From an uncultured Blautia sp. (GTDB taxonomy: Bacteria > Bacillota > Clostridia > Lachnospirales > Lachnospiraceae): a stretch of 64,000 bases of DNA. Shown in pieces: positions 52,429 to 61,186 of the stretch (positions within the stretch are counted from its first letter, which is position 1; the number at the start of each line of letters is the position of its first letter). The notes beneath the pieces are model-generated. The model did no database searches, was not told the DNA's origin, and was given only the letters and a program-made list of their open reading frames with translations. The translations under genes and the position numbers were made by a program. The stretch covers positions 1-64,000 of the forward strand of contig CALBGI010000079.1 in the NCBI GenBank assembly GCA_937893675.1. Reading direction: 5' to 3'.

Positions 52429-53391
52429 TTAACAGGACATTTCTTTCAGCTTTTCCACAACCCAGCAAATGCGGTTCAAGTCCGTTCCTCTGGGAAGCGT
52501 ACAGTCTGCGCCCAGTATCACACCTGTTTTTCCGGCTTCTGCAACAAGCTTTTCTGTCTCCTGCTCCACCTGCTCTTTTGTTCCGCTCAAAAGAACTCCG
52601 CCCGGCCGGTTGTCAAACCCGCCGATAACACATTTTCCGCCAAAGAACTGTTTTCCCTCTGCAAGATTCATATGCTCCACATAAACCGCCCAGTTTACTG
52701 CTTTTGCCGGATAATCCTGCCATACTTCTACTCTGTTTTCATCTCCGGCCCATCCGCAGCAGTGAAGGATGTTATTTTCACTGTACTTATTTGCTTCCTC
52801 CAAAACATACAAATCTGACGGTGTTACAAGATTCCGGTATTCCTCATAGGAAAAGCGGAACTTCTCTGCATTCTGCACACAATAGTAAATCCCGTCGCAG
52901 CCCGCCTCCTCGATCAGCAGTCTGGACAGCTCTGCCGCATCCTTTGCAATCACAGAAAAGGCATACTTCACAGCTTCCGGATCTTCTTTGATGTGCTGCA
53001 TCAAAAGCTCCTCTGATGTTCCAAATCGAAGGTAAGACATGGGACAGAACACATTATAAAATGTGCAGCATTCTCCATTAAGCTGTTTCACCAGGCTTTT
53101 TGCCCGTTCCACCTGTTCCCGGATAAATGGATGCTCCGCGCCCAGAGGTTTCATGTTGTACCATTCTTTCGGGCTGGCGATGTTTTTTGCAACCGGATTG
53201 GGATAGTCAAAATAACCGTCGCACATAATTTTCAAAAAATCCACATCACAGGTACGGTAATAGTCCAGATGTGCCTGCACACACTCCTTATCCAAATCCA
53301 TATCCTCCGGCATATGATACCAGAAGCTCACCGGTGTCTTGTCCGTCTCCTGATTGTTAAATGCCCGCAATACCCGTTCTTTTTTATTCAT
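52429..53391 (-). CDS. UroD-fold protein, MtaA/CmuA methyltransferase-like
   Basis: A 320-residue protein of the uroporphyrinogen decarboxylase fold. ATG 53391 follows AAGGAGG by 8 bases. A HxC at His210-Cys212 (NNILHCCGW) and a later Cys297 (LGADCTLP) reproduce the zinc site of MtaA/MtbA-type methylcobamide:CoM methyltransferases. The authentic decarboxylase lacks this, so a methyl-transfer role is likely. No corrinoid protein is near. It lies 13 bases after an M20 peptidase and before an aldo/keto reductase on the same strand. Confidence 0.82.
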   Translation of the reverse strand: MNKKERVLRAFNNQETDKTPVSFWYHMPEDMDLDKECVQAHLDYYRTCDVDFLKIMCDGYFDYPNPVAKNIASPKEWYNMKPLGAEHPFIREQVERAKSLVKQLNGECCTFYNVFCPMSYLRFGTSEELLMQHIKEDPEAVKYAFSVIAKDAAELSRLLIEEAGCDGIYYCVQNAEKFRFSYEEYRNLVTPSDLYVLEEANKYSENNILHCCGWAGDENRVEVWQDYPAKAVNWAVYVEHMNLAEGKQFFGGKCVIGGFDNRPGGVLLSGTKEQVEQETEKLVAEAGKTGVILGADCTLPRGTDLNRICWVVEKLKEMSC

Positions 53392-53404
53392 GACTTTTTC
53401 CTCC

Positions 53405-54769
53405 TTATACACTTTTGTCAAGCTCTGCCAGACAGGCGATCAGCAGAGTGATTGCTTTCATATATTCTTCTATGTTCAATGATTCGTTAGGCTGGTGGTA
53501 GTCCCCTCCGACGGAAAGCTCAGGATAGAGCTTTTTCTCCGGCAGGGCCATGCCAAAGGCAAACGCCTGCGGAAGCGCGCGCGCGTAGGTTCCTCCGCTC
53601 ATACAGTAATTGCTGTCTGTATATCCTCCAAATTTCCGGAACGCGTTTTCCAGCGCCTTTACCTCTTTTTTGTCCGGCGGATAATAAGACGGGCGCTGAT
53701 TTTTGCACCGGGTCACCAAAAGACCACAGTCCGCTGCTCTCTCTTCCAGACATTTCTGCAGTTTCCCGCCATCCGTCAGCTGTCCGTTTCCATCCAGAAT
53801 AGGATAGCGGATATCCAGATGAAACGTAACTTTTCTCTCTTTCATTCCAGCAAGAGTAACGGCTCCATGCAGCTTTTCCCCGCTGTTCATGAAGCAGTCT
53901 GAAAACAGTTCCAGATCCTGCAGCTCCAGCGGAAATTTCAATGGAAGAAATTCTCTGTCCTTCTCCGCTTCTTTTACCCTCTCCAGCAAAGAATACAATG
54001 CATTTTCCCCGGTTTCCGCCACACCTGTATGCACTGCTTTTCCTGATGCTTTCCAGGTCTGTATCTCTCCGCTGTCTTTTTTCAGCGTGATTTCCGCATA
54101 TTCCGGAACCGTATTTCCAGCGCTTCCCGCCCTGATATCCAAAAGCCATTCCGGTGCTTCCTCAAGCGCTTGAAATTCCATATCCAAAATCCCGCTTTCT
54201 CCATAACAGACCGGAAATCCACAGTCCACCACAATGGATAAGGGCGGCAGCGGATAATGTTCTTTTATATAGTTCACATCATACATCCCGATTTCTTCTG
54301 CACAGCCAAAATACGCGTCAAAAACACAATTCTTGGAAAGCCCCAGCTCTTCCATGGCCTTCAGCACATAGAGAATTGCTACTGCTGCCGACTTGTTGTC
54401 CTGCACGCCTCTTCCGATCAGCCATCCCTGCCTCTCTGTCATGGAAAACGGCGGAAATTCCCAGCCCTCTCCCTCCGGAACGACATCCAGATGCGCCCAT
54501 AGTCCTACATGTTTTCTGTTTTCTTTCGTTTCCTTTCCAAAAACCGAACCGCCGTAATCATCATAATTGCGGCAGCAAAACCCCTTCTTTCTGCCTTTCT
54601 CCAGAATACATGCCAATACCCTTCTGCAAGGTTCACCAAACGGCTGCACCCTGGCTTTTGGGTCTGCCACACTTGGAATGTTTACAAGGTCTCCAAGGTC
54701 TGCTATAATGTCATCACGTTGTTTTTGCACCCATGCGGCAATCCGTTGATACTGCGGATCCTCATTCAT
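53405..54769 (-). CDS. M20 family metallopeptidase (dipeptidase/deacylase)
   Basis: A 454-residue zinc hydrolase. Visible metal-site residues are in VGLWAHLDVVPEGEGW (His and Asp), GRGVQDNKSAAVAIL (Asp), GCAEEIGM (Glu-Glu), VDCGFPV and the C-terminal GGDYHQPNES (His). The family includes PepV-type dipeptidases. ATG 54769 follows GGGGAGG by 8 bases; GTG 54778 is also in frame. It opens the operon running through the methyltransferase-like, reductase and transporter genes and diverges from an AraC gene. Confidence 0.9.
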   Translation of the reverse strand: MNEDPQYQRIAAWVQKQRDDIIADLGDLVNIPSVADPKARVQPFGEPCRRVLACILEKGRKKGFCCRNYDDYGGSVFGKETKENRKHVGLWAHLDVVPEGEGWEFPPFSMTERQGWLIGRGVQDNKSAAVAILYVLKAMEELGLSKNCVFDAYFGCAEEIGMYDVNYIKEHYPLPPLSIVVDCGFPVCYGESGILDMEFQALEEAPEWLLDIRAGSAGNTVPEYAEITLKKDSGEIQTWKASGKAVHTGVAETGENALYSLLERVKEAEKDREFLPLKFPLELQDLELFSDCFMNSGEKLHGAVTLAGMKERKVTFHLDIRYPILDGNGQLTDGGKLQKCLEERAADCGLLVTRCKNQRPSYYPPDKKEVKALENAFRKFGGYTDSNYCMSGGTYARALPQAFAFGMALPEKKLYPELSVGGDYHQPNESLNIEEYMKAITLLIACLAELDKSV

Positions 54770-54842
54770 GGTTTTCACCTCCCCGTCAATGTTATCTTAC
54801 GAAACAACAACCTCGATTTCTTGTCATTTTGGAGCAAATACT

Positions 54843-55781
54843 ATGCAAATTCAATCATCTGGAGTTCCGGAAATTCACTATCGTCCTTATAACCTGCCCA
54901 AAAATCTTCCGGCCATTGCCTTTGTCGGAAACAACTGGGTTCCCCTGTCCAACCTGGATCATATGCATTTCCACAACTGTCTGGAAATCGGCATCTGCCA
55001 CAGCGGTTTTGGCAGCCTCTATGTGGAGAATCAGATTTTTCCTTTTCATCCTGGGGACATTTGTCTGATCCCGTCCAATACTCCGCATATGACTGTGCGC
55101 AGTACCGAAGACAGTCACTGGGAATATTTTGCCTTTGACCCGCAGCTTCTGTTCCCGGAAAATCTCTGGACGCAGTTAAAAAACAAGGACACCCTTACGG
55201 ACTACAGTCCGACCTTTTCCAACATCCTGTCCCCTGAAATCAATCAGGAACTGTCCCCACTGATCCACAGTATTTTTGCTGAATTTTCCACCCCAAAGCC
55301 GTTTTATGAATATTCCCTGAAGGGACTGCTCATTTACCTCTGCACAAAGCTCACTGCAATGGATTCGCCGAAAGACTGCCCAAATGTCAAAAATTCCGGT
55401 TTTTCCATACGCCCTGCCCTGGTCATCATCCACCGGGATTATGGACAAAAACTGTCCTGTGCAGACCTCGCAGATGCCTGCCATTTGAGCGAGACGCATT
55501 TTCGGCGGATTTTTAAAAGCATTACCGCCCTGTCTCCCCTGGAATATCTGAACCGTTTCCGTATCCGCAAATCCTGTATCCTGCTTTTTGAGCGTATGTA
55601 TTCCATCCACGAGATTGCCCTTCTGTCCGGTTTTCCCACCCTTTCCAGCTACAACCGCAACTTTCAGAAGGTTCTGGGACTTTCCCCCACGCAGTGGATG
55701 AAACAGCAGGCACACTTAACCGATGTTCATCAGATCCTTTCCCTGGATACACCGGAGGTATCTTCTATTTTTCAGTTTTAA
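54843..55781 (+). CDS. AraC family regulator divergent from the M20 operon
   Basis: A 312-residue regulator with a cupin (LDHMHFHNCLEIGICHSGFGSLYV, FHPGDICLIPSNTPHMTV) and a C-terminal AraC domain (LSCADLADACHLSETHFRRIFKSITA and IHEIALLSGFPTLSSYNRNFQKVLG). ATG 54843 follows GGAGC by 7 bases. With only 73 bases to the M20 start, both promoters share one region, so it is the likely activator of that operon. Confidence 0.92.
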   Translation: MQIQSSGVPEIHYRPYNLPKNLPAIAFVGNNWVPLSNLDHMHFHNCLEIGICHSGFGSLYVENQIFPFHPGDICLIPSNTPHMTVRSTEDSHWEYFAFDPQLLFPENLWTQLKNKDTLTDYSPTFSNILSPEINQELSPLIHSIFAEFSTPKPFYEYSLKGLLIYLCTKLTAMDSPKDCPNVKNSGFSIRPALVIIHRDYGQKLSCADLADACHLSETHFRRIFKSITALSPLEYLNRFRIRKSCILLFERMYSIHEIALLSGFPTLSSYNRNFQKVLGLSPTQWMKQQAHLTDVHQILSLDTPEVSSIFQF

Positions 55782-55949
55782 ATTCATTTTTGCCAGGAAT
55801 TTGCTTTACACTTTTTTCAAACCATGTATATTAAGTATATACAAAAGACAGGCATTCCGAATCCGGGGACATTCCTTCCCCCCCTTCGGAAATGCGTGTT
55901 TTTTTGCTTTCCCGAATATCTGTATTCTGCATCAGCAGGGAAAGCGAGG

Positions 55950-56465
55950 CAATATGATGTGGCGTTTTCCGTAGAGGTCCAAAGCATTGTACTGAGCGAG
56001 CATCAGAGCACCATGAATCCTAACATGCCTGTGCGCGATCTCCTTTCCATTGCCAGGGAATACGAAAAAGTCATCCCAATCAGAAGCCGCTACAAAATCA
56101 CGCTACTTAAGATACCCACGCCAAGGTTTCTGGTATTCTATAACGGAACCAGAAATCAACCGTTGGAACAAGTATTGCGACTTTCAGATGCCTTTATGGA
56201 AACAGCACGAAAACACCAGAATGATGAAAACCAATTAAAAAAAGCTGTGCGTGAATGTATAAAAAACGACATTCTGGCAGACTATCTTTCAAGAAAAAGC
56301 CGTGAGGTGATCAATATACTGATGGCTGAATACGATTACGAAACAGATATAGCGGTACAGAAGGAAAAAGCAGCCGAAAACTTTCAGCTGCCCATAGAAG
56401 AAGTATGTAAGAAAATGGAACTTCCTTACGAAGAATATCTCACACTTAAAAACCACAAATCTTAA
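55950..56465 (+). pseudogene. Decayed Rpn/PD-(D/E)XK nuclease-family gene, middle and C-terminal parts
   Basis: From about 55950 the frame reads DVAFSVEVQ, then EHQSTMNPNMPVRDLL and TPRFLVFYNGT, the catalytic middle of Rpn-type putative transposases. It continues to VRECIKNDILADYL and YDYETDIAVQ. The N-terminal HKDTLFR part is missing, and the section between SDAF and KAVRECI lacks the usual LNINYG stretch. The first 40 residues of the open frame upstream of 55950 do not match the family. This is a truncated remnant. Confidence 0.7.
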
Positions 56466-56506
56466 CCCTTGTCTTTCTCCTCTCTTGCGTGGCCAAGAGG
56501 GGGAGC

Positions 56507-56553
56507 GTGAGGGGGACGTGCGGCCCTCGCAACTTGGAGCCCGTCCCCCTCAC
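56507..56553. other. Strong GC-rich hairpin between convergent units
   Basis: Perfect 12-base arms GTGAGGGGGACG/CGTCCCCCTCAC with a 23-base loop, between the Rpn remnant and the aldo/keto reductase. No T tract follows. Neighbouring bases repeat GGGGGAGCG, suggesting a dispersed element or an end-of-operon structure. Confidence 0.6.
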
Positions 56554-56583
56554 ATCCTTATTTTCAACGTTTTCTAAAAACCT

Positions 56584-57594
56584 TTACTCCACAATCACCC
56601 CATCTTCATCCCACAGATCATGCCAGTCATTCGCACCCGGCCACAGGAACACCTGTCCTTTGATCAGACGGTTATTGCGGTCCAGACCTTTGATGATTTC
56701 CATCTCTTCCTCTGTCAGCGGATCCTCCGTCGTACACTGAAGATTTTTGGTGTAGTTTTTCTCCTTGAGAGAGAAGGGGATCGGAGTCTGCCCTCTCTGC
56801 ACCGCCCATTTCAGGCACACAACTGCCGGATGGATTCCATGCGCCTCTGCAATGGCTTTGAGCTCCGGAAGCTCGATGTCTGCCACATCCTCCGGAGTCT
56901 TGTCGCGCTCCGGACGTTCCGGGGAGCCGATCGGACAGAAGCCGACTACCTCGATCTTGTGTGCGCGGCAGTAATCAAAGAGCTCCTGCTGCTGGAAGCA
57001 GGGATGCAGTTCCATTTCGATCGCTGCCGGCTGGATTCTGCAAAGAGGCAGAACCGCCTCAAGCTTCGGAATGGTCATATTTGACATACCGATATGCTTT
57101 ACCAGTCCCATGTCCACCAGACGTTCCATCTGTCTCCAGGTTCTCATGAAACGCTCCGCGGTAAATGGCTTGGAATCGGGATTGCGGGAATCCACGTCAC
57201 AGCCCGGTGCATGATAGTTGGGGAAGGGCCAGTGAACATAGTACATATCCAGATAATCAAGCTGCAGATCCTTCAGTGTCTTTGCGCAGGCGAGAAGCAC
57301 ATCTCCGTCTCCGTGCATGTCATTCCACACCTTGGAAGCAATAAAAAGCTCTTCTCTTTTTACAACGCCCTCCTGGAACGCCTCCTGAAATACCTTGCCG
57401 ATCTGATCCTCGTTTCCATAGCAGGCCGCGCAGTCAAAGGAACGGTAGCCCACGCGGATCGCTCCTGCCACGGAAGCGGACACCGCATCCGGGTCAGCGT
57501 GGTCACTGCCGAAGGTTCCCATACCTACTGCCGGCATTTTTGCCCCTGTGTAGAGTGTTCTCTGGGGAACTGTTGCTGGGTCAATGAATGTCAT
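56584..57594 (-). CDS. Aldo/keto reductase (last gene of LacI operon)
   Basis: A 336-residue reductase. The active-site residues are in SFDCAACYGNEDQ (Asp and Tyr), ASKVWND (Lys) and YYVHWPFPN (His), and cofactor-site segments include GMSNMTI and FCPIGSPERPERD. It lies 24 bases after the PfkB kinase in a six-gene operon. In a polyol route it could reduce an aldose to its alditol; that role is inference from the neighbours. The preceding operon genes handle a phosphorylated alditol. Confidence 0.9.
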   Translation of the reverse strand: MTFIDPATVPQRTLYTGAKMPAVGMGTFGSDHADPDAVSASVAGAIRVGYRSFDCAACYGNEDQIGKVFQEAFQEGVVKREELFIASKVWNDMHGDGDVLLACAKTLKDLQLDYLDMYYVHWPFPNYHAPGCDVDSRNPDSKPFTAERFMRTWRQMERLVDMGLVKHIGMSNMTIPKLEAVLPLCRIQPAAIEMELHPCFQQQELFDYCRAHKIEVVGFCPIGSPERPERDKTPEDVADIELPELKAIAEAHGIHPAVVCLKWAVQRGQTPIPFSLKEKNYTKNLQCTTEDPLTEEEMEIIKGLDRNNRLIKGQVFLWPGANDWHDLWDEDGVIVE

Positions 57595-57618
57595 ATTGAT
57601 ATCCTCCTTAAATTTTTA

Positions 57619-58554
57619 TCAATTCTGAAATTTTTTTATCTGTATCTGAGGAAGCAGAGCCTCCATATCTTCTTTCACAAAAAATCTCGTCTCCATACGC
57701 ATGGCATTGGCTGCCGAAACCGCGCTGGCCAGACGAACGGTGTCCTCCAGGGAAAGCCCGCGTGCCATTCCCACCGCAAAACCGGCAATCATGGAATCTC
57801 CGCAGCCCACAGTGTTCACAGCATCAATCCGCGGCACCTTCACTTCAAAAACTCCCTCTTTTCCTATCACCAGAGAACCGTCTCCTCCAAGAGAGATCAC
57901 CACATTTTCAATGCCATCACAGTGAAGCTCCCTTGCCGCCTGAATCAGGCTCTCTCTGGTATCCATGGATCTTCCGGTAAGCGCGCGGATTTCGTCAATA
58001 TTGGGCTTGATCAGCGTGGGCGCTTCCGAAATGCACTCTTCCAGAAGAGTTCCGCTGGTATCCAGGAGCACCGGCTTTCCCGCTTCCCTCGCCGCACGTA
58101 TCATACAGCGGTACAACGAGGAGCCCGCCCCTTTTGGTGTACTGCCGGAAATCGTCACCACCTCGCATTCCGGCAGAAGGGAGACAAACTTTTCCAAAAG
58201 TGCTGCGCAGTCCTGCTCCGTCACCGCGAAGCCCGGCTCCAGAAATTCTGTCTGCTCTTTTGCAGCTTCATCCCAGATGTTAATGCAGGTACGGCTTTCG
58301 CCTGCACACCACACAAAGTCGCTTTTGACGCCCAGCTCCTCCACACGCTCCGAAATAAATCTTCCCGCGTGTCCGCCCAGAAATCCTGTAGCTGTGATAT
58401 CCGTTCCCAAAAGCGAAGCCACCCTGGACACGTTGATCCCCTTTCCGCCCGCATTGGCGGCACAGGACTTCACACGATTCACATTTCCTGTGCCAAAGCG
58501 CTCCACCACATATCGTTTGTCGATAGCCGCATTGGCTGTCACTGTCAGTATCAT
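57619..58554 (-). CDS. PfkB-family kinase (1-phosphofructokinase/tagatose-6-phosphate kinase-like)
   Basis: A 311-residue kinase. The start ILTVTANAAIDKRYVVE, GGKGINVSRVASLLG, and the C-terminal VNTVGCGDSMIAGFAVG (catalytic Asp) define the family, nearest to FruK/LacC. I chose ATG 58554, 9 bases after GAGGAG, 14 bases after the dehydrogenase gene. With the GatD-like enzyme upstream and a class II aldolase in the operon, tagatose 6-phosphate is the likely substrate. Confidence 0.9.
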   Translation of the reverse strand: MILTVTANAAIDKRYVVERFGTGNVNRVKSCAANAGGKGINVSRVASLLGTDITATGFLGGHAGRFISERVEELGVKSDFVWCAGESRTCINIWDEAAKEQTEFLEPGFAVTEQDCAALLEKFVSLLPECEVVTISGSTPKGAGSSLYRCMIRAAREAGKPVLLDTSGTLLEECISEAPTLIKPNIDEIRALTGRSMDTRESLIQAARELHCDGIENVVISLGGDGSLVIGKEGVFEVKVPRIDAVNTVGCGDSMIAGFAVGMARGLSLEDTVRLASAVSAANAMRMETRFFVKEDMEALLPQIQIKKFQN

Positions 58555-58567
58555 TTCAAAACGCTCC

Positions 58568-59617
58568 TCACTCTTCATTCATCAGCAGGATTTTTCCTTT
58601 CACAAGGCCCGGCGTCTTAAAGAGCTGGAATGCTTCCTGCGCCTGGCTCATGGGCATTTTTCTGTAAATAAAGCCCGGATCAAATTTCAGCTGTCCGGTC
58701 GCAAAATAATGTGCGGTCAGTTCCCATTCCTTTCCCGGGAACGGCGAGCTGTAGGACATCCAGGAACCGGTGAGCTTGAACTCCTTGCGGTTCATGTTCT
58801 CCCACTGCTTCGGCGTAAAGCTCAGATCCACATGGGGGGTTCCGATAAAGCATACATGCGCCTTATTTCCCGCCAGCTCAAAGGCCATGTGCATGGTTGG
58901 AACCTGTCCGGCTGTCTCGTAAACATAGCCGTAACCTTTGCCGCCGGTAAGCGCCAGCGCTTCTTCCATATAATTTTCTTTTGTGGTATTGATGACGGCG
59001 TCTGCGCCAAGGCGCTTTGCCAAATCCAGGCGCTCCTCGCTGATGTCAAATACGACCACTTTTCTGGAGCCGAAAATTTTTGCCCACTGCATGGTAAACA
59101 TGCCGATGGTTCCGCCGCCAAGGATCGCCACATACTGACCGCCCTGATAATCGTTCTGCAAAAGTCCGTGCAAAGCGACTGTGGAAGGCTCGAACATGGC
59201 TCCCTGCTCATAGGAAATGGAAGGATCAAAGGGAACGGCATTCTGTTCCGGAAGCACCACATAATCCGCATTGCTTCCCTGCTCTCTGGAACCGATGAAG
59301 CTGTAATGCTTGCACAGAGAAAAATTTCCGTTCTGGCAGTCGTCACATTTCATACAGGGCAGAAGCGGCGCGCCGGAAACCCGGTCTCCCACTTTTACCT
59401 TGGTAACGCCTTCCCCGACTTCCACCACATCACCGGAGAATTCGTGTCCCAGAACAATGGGATAAAAATGTACGCCATTGTGGAGAACTCGCGGAATATC
59501 AGAGCCGCAGATCCCGGAGGCTTTTACCTTTACTTTCACATAGCCCGGCCGAACCTTTGGTTCCTCCACCTCCTGATAACGAACGTCTTCATTTGCAACT
59601 ACAACTGCTGCTTTCAT
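58568..59617 (-). CDS. gatD: Galactitol-1-phosphate 5-dehydrogenase-like zinc dehydrogenase
   Basis: A 349-residue MDR enzyme. Catalytic zinc residues are in ASGICGSDIPRVLHNG and LGHEFSG; the structural zinc site is CMKCDDCQNGNFSLC. The Rossmann motif is GGGTIGMFTMQWAK. The N-terminal and C-terminal blocks (GSWMSYSSPFPGKEWE) closely resemble E. coli GatD as I remember it. It would oxidise galactitol 1-phosphate to tagatose 6-phosphate. It stands between the FGGY and PfkB kinases. Other polyol phosphates remain possible. Confidence 0.83.
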   Translation of the reverse strand: MKAAVVVANEDVRYQEVEEPKVRPGYVKVKVKASGICGSDIPRVLHNGVHFYPIVLGHEFSGDVVEVGEGVTKVKVGDRVSGAPLLPCMKCDDCQNGNFSLCKHYSFIGSREQGSNADYVVLPEQNAVPFDPSISYEQGAMFEPSTVALHGLLQNDYQGGQYVAILGGGTIGMFTMQWAKIFGSRKVVVFDISEERLDLAKRLGADAVINTTKENYMEEALALTGGKGYGYVYETAGQVPTMHMAFELAGNKAHVCFIGTPHVDLSFTPKQWENMNRKEFKLTGSWMSYSSPFPGKEWELTAHYFATGQLKFDPGFIYRKMPMSQAQEAFQLFKTPGLVKGKILLMNEE

Positions 59618-59650
59618 AATATCTCTTCCTCCTTATGGGAAAGCCAGTGC

Positions 59651-61168
59651 TTATCCCTCTTTTTTCATCATATCTTTCAGAGATTCATAAAGTCTTCTGT
59701 ACTGATGGTAGGCCTTGTCGTAAGCCGCCTGATTCTCCGGATCCGGCGCATGCCGCCTGGTCTCTCTCACGGTCAGGGACACCGCCTCCTCATAGCTTTC
59801 ATAAAATCCAACGCCCACACCGGCCAAGATTGCTGCTCCCAAGGTGGTTGCCGTATCGGACGAGGGCACCACTACCGGTTTTCCGGTAATGTCGGACTTT
59901 ATCTGTGTCCACAAAAGAGAATTCGCAGAGCCTCCCATGGCGCGAAGCACCTTTGCCTCTGCTCCCGCCTCCTCTGCCGTCTCCAGATTGTGCCGCAGAG
60001 AGAACGCCACACCCTCCATCAGGGCGCGTACCATGTGCCCCTTGGTCTTGGAAAAATCAAGTCCGTAGAACACACCTTTTGCATCCGGATTCCAGACAGG
60101 GGAACGCTCGCCTGCCATATACGGCAGAAACACAACGCCGTCGCTGGCCGGAGGCACCTTCTCTGCGATATCGTTCAGCTGCATGAGCGAGGATCGCCCC
60201 TCCCGGGAAGCAATCTCCCGCTCATAGTCGGCAAATTCCCGCTCAAACCAGCGCATCGTACCTCCGCCGCCGGTGGTTCCTCCCTGTAAAAGCCACTGCC
60301 CCGGCACTACGTGAAATCCCAGGATCAGCCTTGGGTCTGCCTTGTAGGTATCCATACAGATACTCATGCCGCCGGCCTGTCCGCCCTGCTCCTGGGTTTC
60401 TCCCGGATGGATTACTCCTGCGCCCAAAGTTCCGCAGGCCGCATCCAATCCGCCCGCAACGACCGGAGTTCCAGCCGCCAGACCGCTCTCCTTTGCCGCC
60501 TGCTCCGTCACCGTTCCCACAACCGTATCGCAGGAAACGATCTCCGGCAAAAATCCTCTCGGAATCCCAAGGGCCTCGCACATCTCTTCATCCCACACGC
60601 CGTTTCTCATATCAAAACAGTGCAGGCCGTAGCCCTGAGAAACTTCCTGTGTGACGGCGCCGGTCAGCTTATAGGCAATGTAGCTGTTGGACTGCAGGAT
60701 CTTATCAATTTTTTCATAAACCTCCGGCAGATTCTCTTTGTACCAGAGAATTTTGGCAGTTGTGTAGGAAGGCTGCAGCGAATTTCCCGAAACCTCGAAA
60801 ATGCGCTCTGCGCCCAGTTTTTCATTCAGCCGGTCGCAGATATCCTGGGCTCTGGTGTCCATCCAGATGGGTGTGTTGGTAAGCACACGCCCCTCCTTGT
60901 CAATGGCAATGGCAGACCAGCTCTGCCCGTCAATGCCGATTCCCGCAATCTCCTCCGGGCGGATACCGCTGTTTCCTAACACCTGTCTGGCGGCGCCGCA
61001 CACAGCGGTCCACCATTCCTCCGGATCCTGCTCTGCCCATCCGGGCTTCGGATAATACACCGGGTAATCTCCGGATGCAGCGGCCTTTACCTGCCCGTCT
61101 CCCGCAAACAGAGCTACCTTGCAGGCGCTGGTCCCGATATCGATTCCTAATAAATATTGTTTTTTCAT
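59651..61168 (-). CDS. FGGY-family carbohydrate kinase (xylulokinase-like)
   Basis: A 505-residue kinase. It begins YLLGIDIGTSACKVALFAGDG, then GIGIDGQSWSAIAID, TPIWMDTRAQDI, and VAGGLDAACGTLGAGV; the C-terminus has RAMGGSANSLLWTQIKSDITG and TLGAAILAG. A GGAGGAG site precedes ATG 61168. Its neighbours suggest an alditol or ketose substrate. With a dehydrogenase that normally acts on an alditol phosphate directly downstream, phosphorylating galactitol without a PTS is an attractive guess. Confidence 0.92.
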   Translation of the reverse strand: MKKQYLLGIDIGTSACKVALFAGDGQVKAAASGDYPVYYPKPGWAEQDPEEWWTAVCGAARQVLGNSGIRPEEIAGIGIDGQSWSAIAIDKEGRVLTNTPIWMDTRAQDICDRLNEKLGAERIFEVSGNSLQPSYTTAKILWYKENLPEVYEKIDKILQSNSYIAYKLTGAVTQEVSQGYGLHCFDMRNGVWDEEMCEALGIPRGFLPEIVSCDTVVGTVTEQAAKESGLAAGTPVVAGGLDAACGTLGAGVIHPGETQEQGGQAGGMSICMDTYKADPRLILGFHVVPGQWLLQGGTTGGGGTMRWFEREFADYEREIASREGRSSLMQLNDIAEKVPPASDGVVFLPYMAGERSPVWNPDAKGVFYGLDFSKTKGHMVRALMEGVAFSLRHNLETAEEAGAEAKVLRAMGGSANSLLWTQIKSDITGKPVVVPSSDTATTLGAAILAGVGVGFYESYEEAVSLTVRETRRHAPDPENQAAYDKAYHQYRRLYESLKDMMKKEG

Positions 61169-61186
61169 ATGCTTCTCCTCCCCGCC

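Noticed and set aside
52429..53391. hemE, uroporphyrinogen decarboxylase of heme synthesis
   Set aside because: The zinc-site Cys/His residues and the genomic context fit the methyltransferase branch, and no other heme gene is near.
55824..55950. Start of the Rpn-type gene as an intact CDS
   Set aside because: The first 40 residues do not match the family, the N-terminal signature is absent and a middle section is deleted.
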